Under the pieces are notes generated by a model that was not told where the DNA came from, ran no database searches, and worked only from the letters and a program-made list of their open reading frames with translations. Position numbers and translations under genes: made by a program. From Pseudomonadota bacterium (GTDB lineage: Bacteria; Pseudomonadota; Alphaproteobacteria; Rhizobiales; Devosiaceae), in NCBI GenBank assembly GCA_023436745.1, contig JAEZHZ010000256.1, positions 1 through 61,591 on the forward strand: DNA of 61,591 nucleotides, in the 5' to 3' direction. Positions 44,861 to 54,329 of this stretch are shown here, one piece after another; position 1 is the stretch's first letter; each line of letters opens with the position of its first letter.

Positions 44861-46713
44861 TGATCTACGACCCCGTTAGCGCCAACCCGCTCTCCGGCAA
44901 CCCGCTTGAGACCCGTGCCGACGTGGAGCGGGCCCTGCGTGACCTGTTCCTGCCGCTGCTGCCCTATTTCTCCGACGGGGGCGCCCGCGTCAGGCTCGAT
45001 GGCGCCGCGGCGCATTTTGACCGCGCGGCAGCGGATCTCGAGGGCTTTGCCCGTCCCCTCTGGGGCCTGACTCCTCTGGCCGCTGGCGGCGGCGGCTTCG
45101 ATCATTGGGAACTCTACCGGCGAGGCCTTGCCAACGGCACCGACCCCGGGCACCCCGAATACTGGGGCGCCGTCAACGGCACCGACCAGCGCCAGGTGGA
45201 ACTCGCCGCCATCGGTTTCACCATGAAGATGCTTCCGCACCTCGTCTGGGAGCCGCTGCCGCAACAGGCCAAGGACAACCTTGCCGCCTACCTGCTGGAG
45301 GCGCGCCAGCACGACTATGCCGACAACAACTGGAAGTTCTTCCGCATCCTGGTGGACCTGGGGCTCGAGGAATGCGGCGTCGCCTTCGACCGCACGCTGA
45401 CCGATGCGTATCTGGAGGAACTGGACGGCTTCTATCTCGGGGACGGCTGGTACCGGGATGGCGATATCCGCCGCATAGACCACTACATCCCATTCGCGAT
45501 GCACTTCTACGGGCTGATCTATGCCCGCCTCGCACCCGGCAACGCCCAGCGTGCCACGGACTACAGGGAGCGCGCGCGGCTCTTTGCGGAGGATATCCAG
45601 CACTGGTTCGACGAGGATGGCGGAACGCTCGCCTTCGGCCGTTCGCTTACCTATCGCTTCGCCTGCGCCGGTTTCTGGGGAGCACTGGCCTTTGCCGATG
45701 TCGAGGCGCTGCCATGGGGCGTGGTCAAGGGGCATTTCCTGCGCCACCTGAGATGGTGGAGCAGACTGCCGATCGCCCACGGCAACGGGGTTCTGTCCAT
45801 CGGCTATGGCTACCCCAACCTGTTCATGTCGGAGAGCTACAATTCGGCCGGCTCGCCTTACTGGGCGCTGAAGGCCTTCCTGCCGCTGGCGCTTCCCGCA
45901 GACCACCCGTTCTGGCAGGCCGAGGAAGTGCCGGCAGGGTTCGACAGCGAGCCGGTGCCGCTGAGGCACCCCGGCATGGTCATACAGCACACTCCCGGCA
46001 ACGTGGTGGCGCTGTCGAGCGGCCAGCAGAACTGGCAGATGCGCCAAGGCGCGGAGAAATACGCCAAGTTCGCCTATTCCTCCCGCTACGCCTTCTCGGT
46101 CGAAGCCGACGAGCGCGCCTACGAGGCAGGCGCCTTCGACGGTGCGCTGGCCCTCAGCGACGACGGGCGGCACTATCGTGTGCGCGAAACCAACGAGGTG
46201 GCGCAGATCGCGGGGACGACCCTGCGCGCGGTGTGGAAACCCTGGAACGACGTCACCATCGAGACCTGGCTGCTGCCGGCGAACCCCTGGCACGTACGGG
46301 TGCATCGCATCACGACGCCTCGCCCGCTCCACGCAACCGAGGGCGGCTTCGCCATTGCGAGGGCCGATTTCAACGCCGACACGCGGATCGAGGAGACCGG
46401 CCGCGCCATGGCCAGCAGCAGCACCGACCTCAGTGTCATCCTCGATCTTGCCGGCGGGCGCCAAGGTCGCGCCCAGCGGGCCCTGCCCAACACCAACCTG
46501 GTGGTGGCCAAGACCATTGTGCCGCAACTACGCGGAGCGCTCGCGGCGGGCACCACCGTGCTTATAACGGCCGCGATGGCATTGCCCGCGGGCGCCGACG
46601 CAGAGACTGCATTGTCGAACCCGCCCCCTATCCCGAGCATTGCCGATCTCGAGGCGCTGTTTGCCCGCGAGGGCGTCGATGTCAGCGCCATCCTGGTGCC
46701 GGAGCGGTTCTGA
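44860..46713 (+). CDS. DUF2264 domain protein (candidate glycoside hydrolase)
   Basis: A 617-residue protein of the DUF2264 type. The N-terminal 400 residues form an alpha-helical toroid-like domain: ADVERALRDLFLPLLPYF, then WGAVNGTDQRQVELAAIGF, WKFFRILVDLGLEE and GDGWYRDGDIRRIDHYIPF. The C-terminal 200 residues are beta-rich (VVALSSGQQNWQMRQGAEKYAKFAYSSRY in parts). I recall some DUF2264 proteins being placed in glycoside hydrolase family GH154 with beta-glucuronidase activity; treat that as recollection. No signal peptide is present. The gene overlaps both neighbours, inside the oligosaccharide operon. A longer open frame from 43999 is not used. Confidence 0.82.
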
Positions 46714-47720
46714 TGCGACCCAAGCTGGCTTTTGCGATGAACCCCGGGAAGACCCGGCACGTGTTCGACCATGCCCTGATCGGACGGTTGGAGCGGGTCT
46801 GCGATGTGCTGTCCACCGACCCCATCGAGGACTTTGCGACCACCAGCGCCCGCGGGACCCTGGCCGTGACCGAAGTGCTGGTGACCGGCTGGGGCTGCCC
46901 GCTGATCGGACCCGATGCGCTGCGCTCGGCCCCGCGGCTGCGCCTGATCGCCCATGCCGCCGGGACCGTGAAGTTCACCGTCGATCCATCGGCCTATGCG
47001 AGGGGCATCCGGGTGACGCACGCTGCCGAGGCCAATGCCATCCCGGTGGCGGAGTACACGCTGGCCGCCATCCTCTTCGCCAACAAGCGGGCCTTCGAAT
47101 TCCGCGACCTCTACCGCGCCGATCACGGCCGGCGCTCGAGCCATGCCCTGATGGACCAGCCGATCGGCAACTTCCAGCGCACGGTGGGGCTGGTCGGCGC
47201 GTCCCGCATCGGCCGCCGCGTTGCCGCCCTTCTGGCCGGCTTCGACGTCTCGGTGCTCCTCTACGACCCGTTCGTGCAGCCGGGCGATCCCATCACCGCA
47301 ATGGCCGAACTCGTCGACCTCGACACGCTGATGAGCCGCTCCGACGTGGTGTCGCTGCACGCGCCGTCCCTGCCGACCAATGGCGGCATGATCGGTGCGC
47401 GCCAGTTCAGGCTGATGGCGGACGGCGCAACCTTCATCAACACGGCCAGGGGAGCCCTGGTGGACGAGGCAGCCCTGCTCGCAGAGCTCGAAACCGGGCG
47501 CATCCATGCGGTGATCGACGTGACCGATCCCGAGATCCCCCCGCCGAACTCGCTCTTCTACACCCTGCCCAACGTCTTCCTGACCCCGCACATCGCCGGC
47601 GCCATCGGCACCGAACGCACCCGCCTCGGACTGATGGCCGTAGAGGAAGTGGAGCGCTTCGTGCGCGGGGAGAAGCTGCTCTATGAGATCGAGCCCGAAC
47701 TGCTGGAGCGGCTGGCCTAG
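46713..47720 (+). CDS. D-isomer-specific 2-hydroxyacid dehydrogenase
   Basis: NAD(P)-dependent oxidoreductase of 335 residues. The nucleotide-binding domain has GLVGASRIGRRVAALL, where Ser replaces the second Gly of the usual GxGxxG. NTARGALVDEAALLAELETG carries the catalytic Arg. DVTDPEIPP supplies the catalytic Glu, and TPHIAGA the catalytic His. A role in reducing a keto acid made from sugar-acid breakdown would fit the operon, but this is inference. The ATG overlaps the DUF2264 stop (TGATG), and its stop shares a base with the GTG start of the next gene. Confidence 0.9.
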   Translation: MRPKLAFAMNPGKTRHVFDHALIGRLERVCDVLSTDPIEDFATTSARGTLAVTEVLVTGWGCPLIGPDALRSAPRLRLIAHAAGTVKFTVDPSAYARGIRVTHAAEANAIPVAEYTLAAILFANKRAFEFRDLYRADHGRRSSHALMDQPIGNFQRTVGLVGASRIGRRVAALLAGFDVSVLLYDPFVQPGDPITAMAELVDLDTLMSRSDVVSLHAPSLPTNGGMIGARQFRLMADGATFINTARGALVDEAALLAELETGRIHAVIDVTDPEIPPPNSLFYTLPNVFLTPHIAGAIGTERTRLGLMAVEEVERFVRGEKLLYEIEPELLERLA

Positions 47721-49393
47721 TGAGCATGAGCACTTCCGACCCCGATCCGGACCACCCGGCGTCTCATCCGGATGGAGGGGGTACAGAGGACTACCGCCGG
47801 CAGCGCCTGCAGTTCCTCACCTGGGATCGCACGGCCGAGGACATCGTTAGCCCGGATCATCAGGCGCGCGTGGAGAACCTGCGCATCCATGCAGGAGCGA
47901 TCATCGACCCCACCGCCTATATTGCGGCGGAGGCGGCGATCTTCACGACCCGGCTGGCGCTGGGGGAACAGAGCTGGATCGCGGGGCACGCGCTGGTGCG
48001 CGGCGATGTCAGCTTCGGGGCACACTGCACGGTCAACCCCTATGCGATGATCTCCGGAACAGTGCGCTGCGGCGATGGCGTGCGGATCGCCAGCCACGTC
48101 TCGCTGGTCGGTTTCAACCATGGCTTCGATGATCCGGACACGCCCATCTACCGGCAGGCGCATCAGAGCCGCGGCATCGTCATCGAGGATGATGTCTGGA
48201 TCGGCGCCAACGCCGTCGTCGTGGACGGGGTGACGGTCGGGCGCGGAGCCGTAATCGCCGCCGGCGCCGTGGTCAGCCGGGACGTGCCGCCCATGGCCAT
48301 TGTCGGCGGCGTGCCGGCGCAGGTACTCCGCTTCCGCGGCGGGGCCCGGCGTGACAGGGCGGCAGAACAGCTCAGGTCCCTAGGCGAGCGCGCCTCGGCG
48401 CAGTGGCAGGATGTCCTTGCCCTCAACCGCCTCGACGGCCAGTACCTCTCGCGAGAGGCTTCCGGCGATGCGCGGATGAGCATCCGCCATCTCTGCGATG
48501 CGATCGAGATCGCCGCCGGTTTCGGCGGCGTACCGGCGGGCCTCGACCGCACGGCCATTGTCGAGCGGCTGCAATCGGCCCAGGACCCCGACAGCGGCCT
48601 CTTCCCCGATCCATACCAGGCGCCCGTGCCTGGGATGCCGCTGCGGGAAGACGGGCTGGCCCTCTACAACGTCCTCGCGGTCGGCTACGCGCTGGAAGTG
48701 CTCGGCAGCCGCCCCCTTCACCCCGTTTCGGCGGTTGAACTGCCTGCAACCGAGCTGTGCCAGTGGCTCGAAAGCCTTCCCTGGCGCAACCGGGCGTGGA
48801 GCGCGGGGGCCAATGTCGACACCATCGGCACAGCGCTCTACTTCAACGCCCGCTATTTCGCGACCGGCCGTGCCCGCGAGGTCCTGTTCGGCTGGCTCGC
48901 CCTCAATCAGGATCGCGCCAGCGGGCTGTGGGGTGCCCCGACGCCGGAGGAAGGCCTGCTGCGGCCGGTCAACGGCTTCTACCGCCTGACGCGGGGCACC
49001 TATGCCCAGTTCGGCGTGGCGGTGCCGCGGCCGGAGGCGGCGATCGACTCCGTATTGCTCAACCACCGGAACCATGGCGGCTTCTCTGGTCCGAGCTACA
49101 CCGCCTGCAACCTGCTGGACACCATCCACCCGCTGCTCATCTGCCTGGCGCAGACCGACCACCGTCGCGCCGAGGCGGAGGAGATTGCCCACGCGGTGAT
49201 TGCGCGGGCGGGCGAACGCTGGATCGATGGGCAGGGCTTCGCATTTGCGGATGGGCAGACCCCCGGCCTGCAGGGGACCGAGATGTGGCTGTCGGTGATG
49301 CACCTCGCGGCAAGGCTGCTGGGGCTCGAGGCGGAGTTCGCCTTCGTGCCGAAGGGCGTCCACCGTACCGGAGCTGTGGGATTGGGGTTGTAA
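47720..49393 (+). CDS. Hexapeptide acyltransferase fused to a C-terminal alpha-helical (toroid-like) domain
   Basis: A 557-residue two-part protein. Residues about 55-200 form a left-handed beta-helix acyltransferase of the LacA/CysE type, with repeats such as IAGHALVRGDVSFG and DVWIGANAVVVDGVTVGRGAVIAAGAVV, in parts, and the catalytic-looking GFNHGFDD loop. Residues about 225-557 form an alpha-helical domain with repeated DPDSGLFPD, DRASGLWG and GFSGPSYTACNLLDT turns that resemble prenyltransferase/terpenoid-cyclase or glycosidase toroids. No signal peptide is seen. GTG 47720 (TAGTG overlap) is preferred over ATG 47726 because of its spacing to GGAG. The acyl acceptor is unknown. Confidence 0.72.
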   Translation: MSMSTSDPDPDHPASHPDGGGTEDYRRQRLQFLTWDRTAEDIVSPDHQARVENLRIHAGAIIDPTAYIAAEAAIFTTRLALGEQSWIAGHALVRGDVSFGAHCTVNPYAMISGTVRCGDGVRIASHVSLVGFNHGFDDPDTPIYRQAHQSRGIVIEDDVWIGANAVVVDGVTVGRGAVIAAGAVVSRDVPPMAIVGGVPAQVLRFRGGARRDRAAEQLRSLGERASAQWQDVLALNRLDGQYLSREASGDARMSIRHLCDAIEIAAGFGGVPAGLDRTAIVERLQSAQDPDSGLFPDPYQAPVPGMPLREDGLALYNVLAVGYALEVLGSRPLHPVSAVELPATELCQWLESLPWRNRAWSAGANVDTIGTALYFNARYFATGRAREVLFGWLALNQDRASGLWGAPTPEEGLLRPVNGFYRLTRGTYAQFGVAVPRPEAAIDSVLLNHRNHGGFSGPSYTACNLLDTIHPLLICLAQTDHRRAEAEEIAHAVIARAGERWIDGQGFAFADGQTPGLQGTEMWLSVMHLAARLLGLEAEFAFVPKGVHRTGAVGLGL

Positions 49394-49418
49394 GCGGCGT
49401 GACTGCGGCGGAGCGTGA

Positions 49419-50069
49419 ATGATGATCGCGAAGAAGGCCCTCGTCGTCTGGGGCGGCATGGAACTGCACACGCCCGAGCGCGGCGCGCAGGTGGTGCGGC
49501 AACTGCTCGAGGAAGAGGGCTTCGCCGTCACCGTCACGCCCGACTACGATGCCCTCGGCGCGGAGGACGTTGGCAGCAACGACCTCGTTGTCCCCGTGAT
49601 CACCGACGGCACGCTCGAGCCCGAAAAGATGGGCAGGCTTATTGCCGCTATCCGCGCCGGCACCGGCCTTGCCGGCTACCACATGGGGCTCGCCACGACC
49701 TTCCGCGCCAGTGTGCCGTTCCGCTATGCCGCCAGCGTCTACTGGGTGCAGCACCCCGGCGACATCATCACCTACCGCGTCGACGTCACCCGCCCCGAGC
49801 ACCCGATCATGGCCGGGATCGACAGCTTCGAGCACACATCAGAGCAGTACTATCTCAATTACGATCCGGCGGTGGAGGTGCTGGCGACCACCACCTTCTC
49901 CGGCGCGTTCCACCCCTGGAGGAAGGATGTGGTGATGCCGGTGGTGTTCACCACCACCCACGACCGGGGACGGGTGTTCTATTCCTCGCTGGGGCACACG
50001 GCCGACGAACTGGAGATCCCCCAGGTGCGCACCATCCTCAAACGCGGCCTGCTCTGGGCGACGCGCTAG
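49419..50069 (+). CDS. ThuA-like domain protein
   Basis: A 216-residue ThuA-family protein with a class I glutamine-amidotransferase-like fold. The N-terminus KKALVVWGGMELHTPERGAQ, the middle GTGLAGYHMGLATTFR and the C-terminal DRGRVFYSSLGHTADELE are typical. ThuA in Sinorhizobium belongs to a trehalose/keto-sugar pathway, but most family members are uncharacterised. It lies 25 bp after the acyltransferase gene at the end of the oligosaccharide operon. Two adjacent ATGs (49419 and 49422) are possible starts. It overlaps the convergent methyltransferase gene by four bases. Confidence 0.82.
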   Translation: MMIAKKALVVWGGMELHTPERGAQVVRQLLEEEGFAVTVTPDYDALGAEDVGSNDLVVPVITDGTLEPEKMGRLIAAIRAGTGLAGYHMGLATTFRASVPFRYAASVYWVQHPGDIITYRVDVTRPEHPIMAGIDSFEHTSEQYYLNYDPAVEVLATTTFSGAFHPWRKDVVMPVVFTTTHDRGRVFYSSLGHTADELEIPQVRTILKRGLLWATR

Positions 50070-50785
50070 CCGTCGGCTCCCTCGCTCCGCCGGCGCAGCA
50101 CCTCGGATTCCGGCAGGGCATTGGCATAGCCCAGTTCCCGGTTGGCTCGGGCCCAGAACGCGGGGTGGACCACGTCGAGCCGCGACGGCGTCTCCGCAGT
50201 GAGGCCAAGCCCGGAAGCGAGAAGCGGCGCGAGGTAGAGCACGGTGTTCTGCCGGTACCACGCGGGGATGGTCTCGTCCGTCCAGATCGCCGGGCGGATG
50301 AGGTCGTAAGCGCCGTATCCATGGGAAGCGAACAGCCCGGCCCAGTAGCTTTGCCACTGCTCGTTGCGATGCCCGACACCGCCCTGCCCCGGGATCGCGG
50401 CGCTGAACAGCACTGCCGGCGCCATGGCGACGAGGTCGGCGACAAAGCCTGCTGCCCGCTCCGAGGACAAGTGCTCGGCGACTTCGAGCGAGATGACGAG
50501 ATCGGCAGCGATTCCCAGGATGGGGAGTTCGAGATCGTGCTGGAGAAAGCCGATCCGCACATCGTCCAGCATGTCGGGGGTGACCCAGTCTCCCTCTAGG
50601 CCGACCGCGGACCGCGCGCCACGATCCAGTGAAGCGGCCAGGAACGTGCCGGTGCCACAGCCGATATCGGCGACCCGCGCCATCGGCAGCCCGGGCGGTA
50701 GCGCCGCCAGGATGCGCCGGGCGGCCCCGGCGGTGTGTTCGCGCCGCCGGGCGTAGAAATCGGCGGGATAGAGACGTGTGCTCAC
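50066..50785 (-). CDS. Class I SAM-dependent methyltransferase
   Basis: A 239-residue methyltransferase. Motif I is VADIGCGTGTFLAASL, the acidic loop VGLEGDWV follows, and DLVISLEVAEHL is motif IV. The substrate is unknown; the pattern resembles methyltransferases acting on small molecules or sugars. The start is GTG at 50785, chosen for the AGGAGGG ribosome site on the minus strand about 8 bp upstream; the long upstream extension of the open frame to 51085 has no homology. It faces the ThuA gene convergently. Confidence 0.82.
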   Translation of the reverse strand: MSTRLYPADFYARRREHTAGAARRILAALPPGLPMARVADIGCGTGTFLAASLDRGARSAVGLEGDWVTPDMLDDVRIGFLQHDLELPILGIAADLVISLEVAEHLSSERAAGFVADLVAMAPAVLFSAAIPGQGGVGHRNEQWQSYWAGLFASHGYGAYDLIRPAIWTDETIPAWYRQNTVLYLAPLLASGLGLTAETPSRLDVVHPAFWARANRELGYANALPESEVLRRRSEGADG

Positions 50786-51012
50786 CGGACAGCCCTCCTG
50801 TTCCCTGACTAGCATGCGGGCGTTTGTTCCGCGCCGGGCAAATGCGCAATCGCAGACTAGCCGCTCGCGGCGCGATGGCACGAAATGCCCGCGTTCCGAA
50901 GGGAAGAAAAACATCCGTCCAGACTGTTGAAACACCTGCCTTGCGGGCGCAGGTTTCGGGCGATTTCCGGCGCCGTGCTGCCGGCACCCGTCCGCAACTG
51001 GAGAACAAGAAG
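50786..51012. other. Intergenic region, no gene recognised
   Basis: These 227 bp separate the methyltransferase start and the amino-acid-binding protein start, so both promoters should be here. I see one short hairpin (ACCTGC and GCAGGT, around 50935-50955) and no recognisable riboswitch or operator. Confidence 0.5.
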
Positions 51013-51780
51013 ATGAAGCTTTCGACTGTTCTGGCCACTCTCGGCCTGATGACCCTGGCGACCCCGGTGCTGGCCCAGTCCGCACTCGATCAGGTCAGGG
51101 AGGCGGGCGTGCTGCGGATCGGCACCGAGGGCACCTACGCTCCCTTCACATACCACGACGAGACGGGCGCCCTCGTTGGCTTCGACGTCGAGGTCGGCCA
51201 GGCGATTGCCGACCATATCGGGGTGGAGGCGCAGTTCGTCGAGGGTCCGTGGGACGGGCTGATCGCCGGCATCGACGCCAACCGCTACGACGTGGTGATC
51301 AACCAGGTCGGCATCAATCCGGAGCGGCAGGCCAAGTACGACTTCTCCGAACCCTATATCGCCTCCAAGGCGGCGCTGATCGTGCGCGAGGACAATGCCG
51401 ACATCGCCAGCTTCGAGGATCTCGCCGGAAAGCGTTCCGCCCAGACCCTCACCAGCAATTTCGGCAAGCTCGCCGAGAGCTACGGCGCCGAACTCGTACC
51501 CACCGAAGGGTTCGATCAGTCCATCGCGCTGGTGCTGCAAGGCCGGGCGGACGCCACCATCAACGACAGCCTGTCCTTCTTCGACTTCAAGACCCAGCAA
51601 CCCGATGCCCAGGTGAAAGTCGCCGCGACGGCGCCGGACGCCGACTTCTCGGGCGTGCTGCTCGCCAAGGGCAAGCCGGAACTGCTCGCCGCCATCAACG
51701 AGGCGCTCGCGGCGATCAAGGCCGACGGCACCTATGCCGAGATCTCCGAGAAGTACTTCGGCGAAGACGTCTCCCAGTAG
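51013..51780 (+). CDS. Amino acid ABC transporter substrate-binding protein (cystine-binding FliY/TcyJ-like)
   Basis: Periplasmic family 3 binding protein of 255 residues. A signal peptide (STVLATLGLMTLATPVLAQ) is followed by LRIGTEGTYAPFTYHDETGALVGFDVEV, in parts, the family signature. WDGLIAGIDANRYDVVINQVGI and RQAKYDFSEPYI closely resemble the cystine-binding FliY/TcyJ proteins of enterobacteria, so cystine or a related amino acid is the best guess. The ATG at 51013 has GGAGAA upstream. A strong stem-loop follows before the permease gene, as in other binding-protein operons here. Confidence 0.88.
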   Translation: MKLSTVLATLGLMTLATPVLAQSALDQVREAGVLRIGTEGTYAPFTYHDETGALVGFDVEVGQAIADHIGVEAQFVEGPWDGLIAGIDANRYDVVINQVGINPERQAKYDFSEPYIASKAALIVREDNADIASFEDLAGKRSAQTLTSNFGKLAESYGAELVPTEGFDQSIALVLQGRADATINDSLSFFDFKTQQPDAQVKVAATAPDADFSGVLLAKGKPELLAAINEALAAIKADGTYAEISEKYFGEDVSQ

Positions 51781-51803
51781 CCTCGTCACCAACCCGCGTT
51801 TAC

Positions 51804-51834
51804 AAGGGATCGGCCGGAACCCGGCCGATCCCTT
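51804..51834 (+). promoter_or_regulatory. Intercistronic stem-loop after amino-acid-binding protein
   Basis: AAGGGATCGGCCGG (51804-51817) and its exact complement (51821-51834) form a perfect 14-bp stem with a 3-nt AAC loop, followed by TCG. It can act as partial terminator or 3' stabiliser, giving more binding protein than permease. Confidence 0.7.
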
Positions 51835-51848
51835 TCGTGTGAGGCTCC

Positions 51849-52529
51849 ATGCCGCACTGGCTGAACCTGATGATCGACTCGCTGCCCTCGCTGCTGTGGG
51901 CATGCGTGGTGTTCACCGTACCGCTGACGCTGCTCTCGTTCGTGCTCGGGCTGGCGGTGGGGTTCGTGGCGGCGGTGGTACGGCTGTTCGCGCCGGGCCC
52001 GCTTGCCGCCATCGTCCGGTTCTATGTATGGATCATCCGCGGCACGCCGCTCCTGGTGCAGCTCTTCCTGATCTTCTACGGCCTGCCCAGCGTCGGCATC
52101 GTGCTCGACGCCTTCCCGGCGGCGCTGATCGGGTTCACCCTCAATGTCGGCGCCTACACCTCCGAGATCATCCGCGCCGTGTTGCTGTCGGTGCCCAAGG
52201 GACAGTGGGAGGCGGCATATTCCGTCGGCATGACCTGGAGCCAGGCAATGCGGCGGATCATCCTGCCGCAGGCGACGCGCACCGCCGTGCCGCCGCTGTC
52301 CAACACCTTCATCTCGCTGGTGAAGGACACCTCGCTCGCCGCCGCGATCACGGTGCCGGAGCTGTTCCGCGCCGGCCAGCGGATCGTCGCCACCACCTAT
52401 GAGCCTTTGATCATCTATGTGGAGGTGGCGCTGATCTACCTCGTGGTCAGTTCGGTGCTGTCGACCCTGCAGGCACGCATCGAAAGGCGCTATGCCCGCT
52501 ATGGCGGCTATGTGGGGGCGGCGTCTTGA
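51849..52529 (+). CDS. Amino acid ABC transporter permease (TcyL/YecS-like)
   Basis: Inner-membrane permease of 226 residues. Helices include SLLWACVVFTVPLTLLSFVLGLAVGF in parts. FYVWIIRGTPLLVQLFLIFYGLP is the HAAT-family signature around residues 58-80. The EAA loop is AAYSVGMTWSQAMRRIILPQA, in parts, followed by RTAVPPLSNTFISLVKDTSL. It resembles the cystine permease YecS/TcyL. A single permease gene implies a homodimeric pore. The stop overlaps the TTG start of the ATPase gene. Confidence 0.9.
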   Translation: MPHWLNLMIDSLPSLLWACVVFTVPLTLLSFVLGLAVGFVAAVVRLFAPGPLAAIVRFYVWIIRGTPLLVQLFLIFYGLPSVGIVLDAFPAALIGFTLNVGAYTSEIIRAVLLSVPKGQWEAAYSVGMTWSQAMRRIILPQATRTAVPPLSNTFISLVKDTSLAAAITVPELFRAGQRIVATTYEPLIIYVEVALIYLVVSSVLSTLQARIERRYARYGGYVGAAS

Positions 52530-53290
52530 TCACGCTCGAGCACATCAACAAGAGCTTCGGCGACAACCACGTGCTGAAGGATGTCAGCATCGCCGTGCCC
52601 GAGGGCGGCGTCACGGCCCTGATCGGGGCGTCCGGGAGCGGCAAGAGCACCCTGCTCCGCTGCGTCAACCTGCTCGAAATCCCGCAGTCAGGCGAGGTGC
52701 ATATCGACGACACCGTCGCCCGGCTCGTCCCCGGCCACAAGGTGAGCCGCGACATCATCCTCGCCCTTCGGCGCAAGACCGGCATGGTGTTCCAGAACTT
52801 CCAGCTCTTCCCGCACCTGACGGCGCTGGAGAACGTGATGGAAGGATTGGTGACCGTGCTCAAATGGCCGCGCGAGAAGGCGGAAACGCGCGCGCGGGAC
52901 CTGCTGCACAAGGTGGGCATGAGCATCAAGGCCGACGCCTGGCCATCGAGCCTGTCGGGTGGACAGCAGCAGCGGGTCGCCATCGCCCGGGCACTTGCCC
53001 CGTCCCCCAAGGTGCTGCTCTGCGACGAGCCGACCTCGGCGCTCGATCCGCAGCTGGCGGCCGAAGTGGTGGATGTCCTCGCCGAACTCGCGCGGGAGGG
53101 CACCACCATGCTGATGGCGACCCATGACCTGCGCCTCGCTGCCACCATAGCCAGCAACGTGGTGTTCCTCGATGGCGGCGAGGTGATCGAGGCGGGTCCT
53201 GCGGGGCAGGTCTTCGGAGCGCCGGTCGACGAGCGCACCCGCCGCTTCATCTCCATCCTCACCGCCAATGGGCCCGCGGGCGGGCAGTGA
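52526..53290 (+). CDS. Amino acid ABC transporter ATP-binding protein (TcyN/YecC-like)
   Basis: ATPase of 254 residues. Walker A is GASGSGKST, the Q-loop QNFQLFPHLTALENV, the signature LSGGQQQRVAIARAL, Walker B LLCDEPTSALD, and the switch His in MATHDL. The start is TTG at 52526, overlapping the permease stop (TTGA); it gives the normal MITLEHINKSFG N-terminus. A GGGGGCGG stretch upstream is the only ribosome-site candidate, so translational coupling is likely. The gene ends directly beside the convergent DUF1801 gene. Confidence 0.92.
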   Translation: MITLEHINKSFGDNHVLKDVSIAVPEGGVTALIGASGSGKSTLLRCVNLLEIPQSGEVHIDDTVARLVPGHKVSRDIILALRRKTGMVFQNFQLFPHLTALENVMEGLVTVLKWPREKAETRARDLLHKVGMSIKADAWPSSLSGGQQQRVAIARALAPSPKVLLCDEPTSALDPQLAAEVVDVLAELAREGTTMLMATHDLRLAATIASNVVFLDGGEVIEAGPAGQVFGAPVDERTRRFISILTANGPAGGQ

Positions 53291-53698
53291 CTAGCTCAGG
53301 CGATCAAGCCGCCCCTTCTTCTTCACGATGTTCTTGTAGTCCCACTGCACCGACCGCGCCTCGGCCAGCCAGCGAACCAGCAGGTCGCGGTCAATGTCGG
53401 ATGCCGAGGTGTAGCGGGCCTCGGCCGCCTTGAACGTGCCTTCCGGCCTGAGACCGGGAGTCTCGAAGGACTGTCCGCTCCAGAACAGCAGGCGCACGCC
53501 CTTGAGCTTGCTATAGCCGACGATGGGGTTGCCCGCGAGGAACCACACCGGATGGGCATGCCAGATCTTGCTCTCGGCGTCGCTCAGGTGTTCGTCGATG
53601 ATGGTGGCGAGCGCCTCGCAGATTTCGCGGTCGCCCTGCTCCTGCGCCGCATTGTAGCCGTCGATCGTATCGATCCGGCTGCCGGTCCCTGTGTCCAT
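53291..53698 (-). CDS. DUF1801 domain protein
   Basis: A 135-residue protein of the DUF1801/YdhG-like type, recognised from SKIWHAHPVWFLAGNPIVGYSKLKGVRLLFWSGQSF, in parts. Function is unknown; members often have an Asp/Lys-rich C-terminus, here IVKKKGRLDRLS. I chose ATG 53698 with a GGAGGGG ribosome site on the minus strand a few bases upstream; the open frame reaches 53710. It is convergent with the amino acid transporter ATPase and abuts it without a gap. Confidence 0.72.
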   Translation of the reverse strand: MDTGTGSRIDTIDGYNAAQEQGDREICEALATIIDEHLSDAESKIWHAHPVWFLAGNPIVGYSKLKGVRLLFWSGQSFETPGLRPEGTFKAAEARYTSASDIDRDLLVRWLAEARSVQWDYKNIVKKKGRLDRLS

Positions 53699-53768
53699 AC
53701 TCCCCTCCACGCTTCAGGCATTCCCGTCGCGACGACCCGCCGGCGGCGACTTCGACAGCAGCGCCACC

Positions 53769-54329
53769 TTATTCCGGCGCCGGCGGCTGGGACAGGAACC
53801 ACGCCACCAGTTCTGCCGAGTTGGCGACGCCGGCCGAGCGCGCGAGGCGCAACCGGTGCGCTTCCACCGTCCGCGCAGAAAGGCCAACTTCCTGGGCAAT
53901 GGCCGCATTGGTCTTTCCCTGCGCCACCAGGGTCAGGATCTGACGCTGCCGGCCCGTCAGCTTCAGCGTGGTCTCGGTGACCGGCCGGCTCATCGGCTCG
54001 AAACAGTAGAGTGCCGCCGCAAACGGATCGACTGCATCGCGCGACCGGCCGTTCACCCGGCACCAGAAGCGATTGCCGCCCGCTCCCGCCATGATCCGCT
54101 CGTCATGGTAGACGGCGCCGCTCGGCAGGTGCTGGCGCCACATCTCGCCGGTGCGCACGAAATCTGCCACCGCCGGGTAGAGGCGGGAAAAGCTGGTATC
54201 GAGCAGTTCCGCGCGGCGGTAGCCGAACAGAGCCGCGAACTCCTCGTTGCAGTCGCGGATGATGCGATGGGTGGCAAAGACCATCGGCACGGGAATGTCG
54301 GCGAGGGCAAAGCTGAGGGGTGCGGACAT
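53769..54329 (-). CDS. PAS-domain LuxR-family transcriptional regulator
   Basis: Regulator of 186 residues. A PAS sensor domain covers about residues 8-105 (VFATHRIIRDCNEEFAALFGYRRAELLDTSFSRLYP in parts). The C-terminal GerE/LuxR helix-turn-helix follows: LTGRQRQILTLVAQGKTNAAIAQEVGLSARTVEAHRLRL, in parts. No receiver domain is present, so it is not a typical response regulator. It is divergent from the scoA-scoB-thiolase operon and separated by 81 bp that contain a perfect inverted repeat, so it likely controls ketone-body use and itself. Confidence 0.88.
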   Translation of the reverse strand: MSAPLSFALADIPVPMVFATHRIIRDCNEEFAALFGYRRAELLDTSFSRLYPAVADFVRTGEMWRQHLPSGAVYHDERIMAGAGGNRFWCRVNGRSRDAVDPFAAALYCFEPMSRPVTETTLKLTGRQRQILTLVAQGKTNAAIAQEVGLSARTVEAHRLRLARSAGVANSAELVAWFLSQPPAPE

